DNA of 64,000 nucleotides from Sphaerisporangium sp040683095 (lineage in GTDB: Bacteria; Actinomycetota; Actinomycetes; Streptosporangiales; Streptosporangiaceae), in the NCBI RefSeq assembly GCF_040683095.1, contig NZ_JBFBCI010000008.1:1-64000 (forward strand), given 5' to 3'. How positions within the stretch are numbered: position 1 is the first letter of the stretch; each line of letters opens with the position of its first letter. The notes beneath the pieces are model-generated. The model ran no database searches and was not told where the DNA came from. It saw only the letters and a program-made list of their open reading frames with translations. A program made the position numbers and the translations under genes. Below, piece by piece: positions 58,795-64,000 of the stretch.

Positions 58795-59271
58795 TCACAC
58801 GCGCAGCAGCGCGGGCGAGTCGATGTGCAGCACGCTGTTGGGTCCTTCGTGGAGCTTGAGCGAGAGCCGGTACCGGTACGGGACACCGGGCACCATGGAG
58901 TAGGGCACGACGCCCTCCCACACCAGCAGGTCGTGGTTCTCGTGCCCGTCGGAACCCGTGGCGTCGGGTGCCGGAACGGCAGGGGGCTCCACCGGGTATG
59001 GCGGCACGCCCGGGTCGTCCGAGGGCGGGACGGCCGCGCCGGGCAGGAACTCGATGGCCTGGATCTCGACCGGAGTCTGCACGTCCACGTGGATGGGCGT
59101 CCACTGGACGACCTGTCCCGGGACCACCGCCGTGATGAGGTCGGGGGTCCCCTGGTGCCGGCTCCCCGCCGAGCTGTCGTCGACCAGCGAGATGTTGCCG
59201 TTGTGCAGCGTCCGGTCGGACAACGCCCCGACGGCGTCGACCATCACGACGATGCTGACCTTTTCTTTCAT
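58795..59271 (-). CDS. PixA/AidA-like protein 4 (with Pro-rich insert)
   Basis: A 158-residue protein from ATG 59271 (MKEKVSIVVMVDAVGALSDR). Strands TLHNGNISLVDDSSAGSRHQ, ITAVVPGQVVQWTPIHVDVQ and VVPYSMVPGVPYRYRLSLKL, ending LHIDSPALLRV, match the family. A Pro-rich loop (PPYPVEPPAVPAP) sits in the middle. It is 45 bases downstream of the adenylating-enzyme gene and 25 bases upstream of copy 3. Confidence 0.78.
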   Translation of the reverse strand: MKEKVSIVVMVDAVGALSDRTLHNGNISLVDDSSAGSRHQGTPDLITAVVPGQVVQWTPIHVDVQTPVEIQAIEFLPGAAVPPSDDPGVPPYPVEPPAVPAPDATGSDGHENHDLLVWEGVVPYSMVPGVPYRYRLSLKLHEGPNSVLHIDSPALLRV

Positions 59272-59316
59272 CGATCCTCCTTGTCGGATTTCATGGGCTC
59301 ACAGGCCGGCAGGTGC

Positions 59317-60858
59317 TCAGCCCCGGTCCCTGACCAGCGGCGTCTTCCCGACGGCGGTCCGCTCGATCTGCGGCGAGGAGGGGGGTACGAACACCAGCCG
59401 GAACTCGTATCCGGTCTGTTCGATGGCCACCGCGTTCGCCTCCCGGTCGTTGAAGAGCGACAGGGAGCTCGGCAGCGCCTGCGTGAACAGCCGCCGCGTC
59501 CCGCTCGGGCCGAGGGCGTGCTCGACGGCCGCGGCCGTGCCCTCGGCGTCGTCCACCGCCGCCAGCAGGGTGAGGGTCCGGTCCTCTCGGTGGTTGTGGA
59601 ACTGGGCCTCGTGCGCGACCAGGTCCAGGTCGACGCCGGACGCCGAGCGCAGCCGCCCGCGCAGGGCGGCGTAGGCCAGCGTCGCCGAGTACTGGCTGTC
59701 GTTGAGGTGCAGTACATCGGCGGTGCGCCCGGCGAACTCGAATCGCTCGGTGCGTAACCCGGGCCCGTCCAGCGCGGGGCGGCGGATCATCCGATCGCCG
59801 AGCTTGAGCCGGAGCAGCGGCGTCTCGTCGGCGTGCAGCCGGGTGACGACCAGCTCGCCCTCCTCGCCTTCGGCGACGGCACGGCCGTGCTCGTCCACGA
59901 TCTCCACCAGGTGCAGCCCCGGCACGGCGGAGAGCGCCGGCGAGGTGTGGTCGAGCTGGAGCCCGACGCATTCGGCCTGGGTCGCGGCGAAGTAGCTGAG
60001 GATCGACACGTTGGGGAAGAACGCCTGCAGTTCGTCTCGCTTGCGCTGCGGCAGGGAGCCGCTGCCGTACATGGCGACCCGGAAGCTCGCCCTGGCCTGC
60101 GGCGCCAGGCCCGCACCGAGCTCGGGCAGGAGCGCGATGCTGGCGGTGATGCCCATCAGCGCCTTGTGGCCGGGGTAGGAGAACATGTGCTCCAGCACCG
60201 GTGCGCTCACCGGTCCCGCGCCGATGTAGTTGACTCCCGGGACCTGGGCCAGAACGCCGCCGACCATGGTCCCGCTGCTCCACATCTGGTAGTCGGCCAG
60301 GGTGGTGAACAGCCAGCGCGGCGCGGGGCCATTCAGGTAGCGGCCGAGCTGGTAGGCGCCCATGAACGCCCCGGCGATGCGGTAGGTGTCGCGCAGTTCC
60401 CGCAGGGAGTACACGATCTCCAAGGGCATGCCGTCACCGGTGCCGCCGCTGGCCACCACCTCGAACCCGCCGCGGTCGAGCGGCACGACCATCCCGGCTC
60501 GCGCGCCCATGAACATGTCCCGCTGCACGGTCTTGTCCGAGAGAGGGATCCGTTCCCACTCGGACATGTCGGCGGGGGCACTGCGAATCCCGAAGTAGTG
60601 CAGCCGCTCGCGCCACAGCGGGTTGAGCAGCGCGATGCCGACGAGTTGCTGAAGCCGGCGGAACACCAGCGCGTTCTGGAGGCCGAGCGGGGACTCGCAG
60701 TACGGAATTCCGGTGAGCCGCCCGCACTCCTCCAGCTTCTCGCTGAACGATGGCAGCCGGGTGACGTCGTCCACGGAGCGGGGCCGCAGCTCCTCCTCCG
60801 GGATCAGTCGTGCCGCCAGGTCCGCCGAGGCGGTGATGTCCAGATCCGTCATGGTCAT
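59317..60858 (-). CDS. PaaK/LuxE-like adenylate-forming enzyme
   Basis: A 513-residue enzyme from ATG 60858, overlapping the decarboxylase stop (ATGA). It has the ANL-superfamily order of phenylacetate-CoA-ligase-like or acyl-protein-synthetase (LuxE) enzymes: a P-loop-like SGGTGDGMP at 137-145, FRVAMYGSGSLPQRKRDELQ, SYFAATQAECVGLQLD, the hinge-type TPLLRLKLGDRMIR with a downstream GRTADVLHLND, and a C-terminal VGKTPLVRDRG with a possible catalytic Lys. It would activate a carboxylate as AMP ester. No acyl carrier or CoA-binding partner is adjacent. The substrate might be the amino acid handled by the decarboxylase or a side chain of a PixA-like protein; both ideas are inference. Confidence 0.8.
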   Translation of the reverse strand: MTMTDLDITASADLAARLIPEEELRPRSVDDVTRLPSFSEKLEECGRLTGIPYCESPLGLQNALVFRRLQQLVGIALLNPLWRERLHYFGIRSAPADMSEWERIPLSDKTVQRDMFMGARAGMVVPLDRGGFEVVASGGTGDGMPLEIVYSLRELRDTYRIAGAFMGAYQLGRYLNGPAPRWLFTTLADYQMWSSGTMVGGVLAQVPGVNYIGAGPVSAPVLEHMFSYPGHKALMGITASIALLPELGAGLAPQARASFRVAMYGSGSLPQRKRDELQAFFPNVSILSYFAATQAECVGLQLDHTSPALSAVPGLHLVEIVDEHGRAVAEGEEGELVVTRLHADETPLLRLKLGDRMIRRPALDGPGLRTERFEFAGRTADVLHLNDSQYSATLAYAALRGRLRSASGVDLDLVAHEAQFHNHREDRTLTLLAAVDDAEGTAAAVEHALGPSGTRRLFTQALPSSLSLFNDREANAVAIEQTGYEFRLVFVPPSSPQIERTAVGKTPLVRDRG

Positions 60859-62429
60859 GAATGACTCCCGTCGCGCTGGTCGTGCCGGGCCGTGGCGCTC
60901 GCGCGCAGCACTCGTTGCCCGATGTCTCTGATTTCGGCGATGAGCATGGCCAGGTGGTCGGCGTCGATCAGGTGGTTCATCACCACCACGCGCAGTGCCG
61001 CCACCCCGTCGATGTCGACCTTGGAGATGAAGAAACGCCCGCCGTCCCGAATCCGGTTACGGATCTCCAGCTGCAGCCGGTGCACGGTCGCCGGGTCCAG
61101 GCCGTCCGGCTGGTACCGGAAGCACAGGATGTTGGACTCCGGTTCGTGCGCTACGGCGAAGTCCGGCTCGGCGGCGACCATCTGGTACGCCTGGCGGGCC
61201 ACCGCGCACAGCCGGTCGATCTTCTGCGCGAACAGCGCCGGGCCGTAGACCGACCAGACCGTCCAGAGCGGCATGATCATCGGACGCTTCGTGCACTCGA
61301 AGTTCTTGTCCGCGCTGTCGTAGGCGCTGTAGACGTCCGGTTCCTCGTCGAAGACGTAGCTGGCACGCTGCCGGAACGCGCCGCGCGCCGCCGTCTTGTC
61401 GCGGTAGAAGAGCAACGTGCACGGCGCCGGCATGAACAGCATCTTGTGGGCGTCCCAGGTCAGCGAGTCGGCCTGCTCGATGCCGCGCAGCTTGTGCCGG
61501 TGCCGGTCCGACAGCAGCAGGCTCGCCCCGTGCGCCCCGTCCACATGGAGCCAGAGCCCATACCGGCGCGCCAAGGCCGCGAGCTCCTCCAGCGGGTCGA
61601 ACGCGCCCATCGACGTGGTCCCGGCCGAGGCCACCAGGCAGAACAGACGCAGGCCACGCCGGTGCGCCTCGTCCAGTACCGGGGCGGCCAGATCGGGGCG
61701 TATCCGCCCGGCCCGATCGACGGGGAGCCGGACGATCTGCCGTTCTCCGATGCCTAGCACGCCCGCCGCTCGCGTCACGCTGTAGTGAGCCTCCTCGCTG
61801 ACCGCGATGGCGGGGCGACCCGGCGTGCCGCCGGCGCCGGCCGTCCAGATCTGCGGGAAGGCGCGGTTGCGGGCGGCGAGCAGCGCGGTCAGGTTGGCCA
61901 GGGAGCCCCCCGAGGTCGTCACCATGGCGAACCGGTCGGGATCCCAGCCGATGAACCGGTTGAGTTCCTCGGCCATGAGCCGCTCGGCGACGTTCGGGAG
62001 CTGCCCGGCCTCATAGAAGGAGGAAGGCTGGTTGACCACCGAGCCGACCAGGTCGATAAGACTGGCCAGTGGCACCACGCCGGAGAACTGTCGGCCCATG
62101 TAGCCGGGTGAGTAGACCGGGATACCGGTCTCCGTGTACAGGTCGACGATCTGGTTCACCCGATCGGCGTCGAAGTCGGCGATGCCCTGCCGTTCGTGGG
62201 TCATCAGCTCCCGCGCGGCCTTCAGCAGCGCTTCCGGATGCAGGAGGTCGAGTCCTCGGACCGACCGGTCGCCCAGATACGTCGTCAGGTGTCTGACGAT
62301 GTTCACGGCGCCGTCGTGGAAACGTCCGGGGTCGAAGGCCGCGGTGAGGCCCGGCGTGGGTGACTGGGAGCTTTCACCGGTCGCCGGCTTCGGAAATGAA
62401 CTCTGGACATCGGAAAGCGAACTCGTCAC
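60855..62429 (-). CDS. PLP-dependent group II decarboxylase
   Basis: A 524-residue enzyme from GTG 62429, with GGAG eight bases upstream. It starts the operon. PLP contacts include TSGGSLANL (172-180), His215, HVDGAHGAS with Asp297 and the Schiff-base Lys329 in LTWDAHKMLF. The family covers aromatic L-amino-acid, glutamate, diaminobutyrate and tyrosine decarboxylases; the substrate is not evident. It probably makes an amine for the adenylating enzyme or PixA-like proteins. The N-terminal 30 residues are Ser/Pro-rich and disordered. Confidence 0.88.
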   Translation of the reverse strand: MTSSLSDVQSSFPKPATGESSQSPTPGLTAAFDPGRFHDGAVNIVRHLTTYLGDRSVRGLDLLHPEALLKAARELMTHERQGIADFDADRVNQIVDLYTETGIPVYSPGYMGRQFSGVVPLASLIDLVGSVVNQPSSFYEAGQLPNVAERLMAEELNRFIGWDPDRFAMVTTSGGSLANLTALLAARNRAFPQIWTAGAGGTPGRPAIAVSEEAHYSVTRAAGVLGIGERQIVRLPVDRAGRIRPDLAAPVLDEAHRRGLRLFCLVASAGTTSMGAFDPLEELAALARRYGLWLHVDGAHGASLLLSDRHRHKLRGIEQADSLTWDAHKMLFMPAPCTLLFYRDKTAARGAFRQRASYVFDEEPDVYSAYDSADKNFECTKRPMIMPLWTVWSVYGPALFAQKIDRLCAVARQAYQMVAAEPDFAVAHEPESNILCFRYQPDGLDPATVHRLQLEIRNRIRDGGRFFISKVDIDGVAALRVVVMNHLIDADHLAMLIAEIRDIGQRVLRASATARHDQRDGSHS

Positions 62430-63479
62430 GGAGGGGACTCCAAATGATCCGGAGTCGAGAAACGCTCATATGGTCGCGTTCGGCTGGGAATTTGGGCATG
62501 GTGAACTGAATTCCCGTGCGATCACATGAAGTATCTCGCGAATAAATGATGATCTGCGGTGAAACGTCGAGAGGGGAAGAGGTCCTCGGTGTCCGGGACG
62601 CGAGGTGGCATTCGTGCCCTTGCTGACCTGGCTTGACTGGTTGAATCGGTCCAATACCTGGGCGGCAGGCCGATCGATGACAGTGGCAGGTCGCGCGAGG
62701 GGACTCTTAACTCTCGGGTAGCGCTACGTTCAAGCAGCTCGAGCCGGTTCGGCGGCGATGTCGTCGACGATCATGAGCTGGTGGAGGTCCATCGTGGCTG
62801 AAACACGGTGAATCCAACCTTACTCTCACCTTTCGCAAGCGGCGGCATGCTTGTCATGTAGACGACCTAATCATCGATGACAGGGCTGACGCAAGGCCTC
62901 AGATGGAGATGGAATGGCAGATTCGTGCCACGGTTACTCACGGTGATGGAGGTGTGGAAATGTTCTGTTAGTCCTGGTTTATCAGAGCTTATGGGTTTTT
63001 CTCGCGAACCTGGATCAAGCTCGGCGTTCGAGGTCATCGGCTCGGCGGGTGATCGCACAAAAGGGACGCTCTTGGCGTGTCTGGTTGTACGTGCCAGAAT
63101 GTGGTAAATCGCCCGACGTGGTGATGTATCTGGCTTTTAGGGCGTGTCTACGCCAAAGGGGGCACGTCAGGCGCTCTCGGGCGGGCCTCTCGCTCTCGCC
63201 GCTCTTCTGGGAGAGAATTCAGCGCTGTCTAGCCAGGAACCTCGGGTGTTCACACCCAAGAGGAATGGCTTCCCTGCTTGTGGCTTCGGTGTTACTCTCG
63301 GTGATGCGGTGACGGGATTGAACGCACCCGGTTCGCTGGGGAACGGCTCTCTGATCCGTTATCGGCACTGCGACACGCGGCATGGCTTGCCATGCCGGGC
63401 AGTGAGTCACGCTGCCGTACGCGGCCCGAACTGTCGACGCCATCGACGGCGAGGAGCTCCAAGCTCGGTCGTTCACGAC
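62430..63479. other. Gene-poor, less GC-rich upstream region
   Basis: About 1 kb with no supported gene. Third-position bias is lost and many short frames are broken. It contains the decarboxylase ribosome site and presumably its promoter. A minus-strand scrap near 62740-62800 (MDLHQLMIVDDIAAEPARAA) looks like the end of a lost gene. The region may be debris of former insertions. Confidence 0.5.
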
Positions 63480-63496
63480 CGAGAAGCTGACTCATG

Positions 63497-64000
63497 GCTT
63501 CCCCGCACTGGCGCTGATGTTCATCCTCGCCGGCTTCGAATCGACGGCGGTTTCCGAGACGAGGCTAAGGACCTCGGATGCACCATCCCGCGGGCCACCT
63601 ACACCGCAGTCATCGTGGTCGCGCTCTTCCACACCTTCACCGGCCGGGCGTTCGCGATGACCTCGCTGTTCGTCTCGGTGCGCGCGTTCCACAACGTGCT
63701 CACCCGTTACATGCACTCGATGTCCGGGGCCGAGGTGCTGCCCGCGGCGTTCGGCCGGATCCATCCCGTCCGCGGCTCCTCGTACGTCGCATCACTGGCA
63801 CAGACCGCGCTTCCGGCACTGCCGGCCGTGATCTTCCTGGTCCGGTCTGTCGGTCGTGGTCTATCTGGCGGTGCGCCGGACCGTGGTCCCCTCCTGGAAC
63901 CGCTGGATCGCCCCAGGCCTCGGGCTGCTCGGCCTGGTGCTGGTCGGCGTGCTGATGGTGATGAACTTCCCGCTGCTACTGGCCGAGGTCGATCCGGACA
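63497..64000 (+). pseudogene. Decayed APC-family amino-acid permease (runs off the window)
   Basis: Fragments in three frames follow a permease: FPALALMFILAGFESTAV, then (after one added T in TTT at 63551-63553) FRDEAKDLGCTIPRATYTAV and IVVALFHTFTGRAF, an internal deletion, MTSLFVSVRAFHNVLTRYMH, and after a second shift near 63845 LSVVVYLAVRRTVVPSWNRW with IAPGLGLLGLVLVGVLMVMN. The usual middle helices are missing, so the gene is dead even if one shift were an assembly error. Confidence 0.72.

Noticed and set aside
62466..62654. Short minus-strand frame just upstream of the decarboxylase gene (possible leader peptide)
   Set aside because: No ribosome site and no attenuator structure; sequence looks random.
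1..64000. tRNA, rRNA, riboswitch or replication-origin elements
   Set aside because: I looked for T-loop-like sequences, glycine-riboswitch-like leaders before the sox operon, and DnaA-box clusters and saw none I could support; a covariance-model search would be decisive.

Overview
The window is a high-G+C actinobacterial chromosome segment. Evidence includes Wag31/DivIVA-type coiled coil, CsoR, VanZ, NrdJ-like TSCPD, XRE-TPR and IclR/GntR families, dense GC-rich third codon positions, and frequent GTG starts and ATGA/GTGA overlaps. A member of the Streptosporangiales or a relative is my guess; nothing here proves genus. No tRNA, rRNA, CRISPR array or replication origin was seen.

Layout. 1-8.4 kb: end of a surface-polysaccharide-type block (glycosyltransferase), CsoR copper sensor, conserved hypotheticals, a DivIVA-like coiled coil, GntR and VanZ. 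8.6-28.7 kb: a nearly complete choline/glycine-betaine utilisation regulon. It has a Rieske betaine monooxygenase, IclR regulator, GMC choline dehydrogenase, a proV/double proW/proX importer, dimethylglycine oxidase and heterotetrameric sarcosine oxidase BDAG. Together these would take up choline or betaine and demethylate it stepwise to glycine, feeding one-carbon units to folate. Four promoters of this set carry the same 19-bp palindromic motif, the probable IclR operator. A lipoprotein, a nucleotidyltransferase, a lone TnpB element and small genes are wedged into it. 28.9-32.4 kb: a two-component pair, a second SecY and a broken adenylate-kinase-like gene. 32.5-37.7 kb: a stand-alone NrdJ C-terminal (TSCPD) protein, a cytosolic binding-protein-like protein, and a translationally coupled set of five small genes divergent from an XRE-TPR regulator. 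38.0-40.4 kb: a lower-G+C islet with a lipoprotein and a large secreted protein. 40.5-43.5 kb: a chloramphenicol-phosphotransferase-like gene split by a segment carrying a damaged two-component system and a CPBP protease.

43.8-48.6 kb: a compact RiPP system with a 51-residue precursor bearing a GG leader, an ATP-grasp ligase (frameshifted as given), a peptide-maturation protein, a small membrane protein and a C39-peptidase ABC exporter. 48.7-53.6 kb: methyltransferase, a histidine-kinase fragment, secreted proteins, a ChrB-like/DUF1232 pair, and a secreted ricin-type lectin between direct repeats. 53.6-55.6 kb: an HTH-membrane-glycosidase gene split by a one-base homopolymer indel. 56.0-62.4 kb: an MBL-fold hydrolase, then a six-gene operon joining a PLP decarboxylase, a PaaK/LuxE-like adenylating enzyme and four divergent PixA/AidA-like proteins. 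This operon is the best candidate for an undescribed system. 63.5 kb-end: a decayed amino-acid permease.

Two window-wide traits stand out. Short in-frame tandem duplications occur inside many proteins. Single-base losses in homopolymers break at least four genes, so either assembly indels or real decay must be considered.
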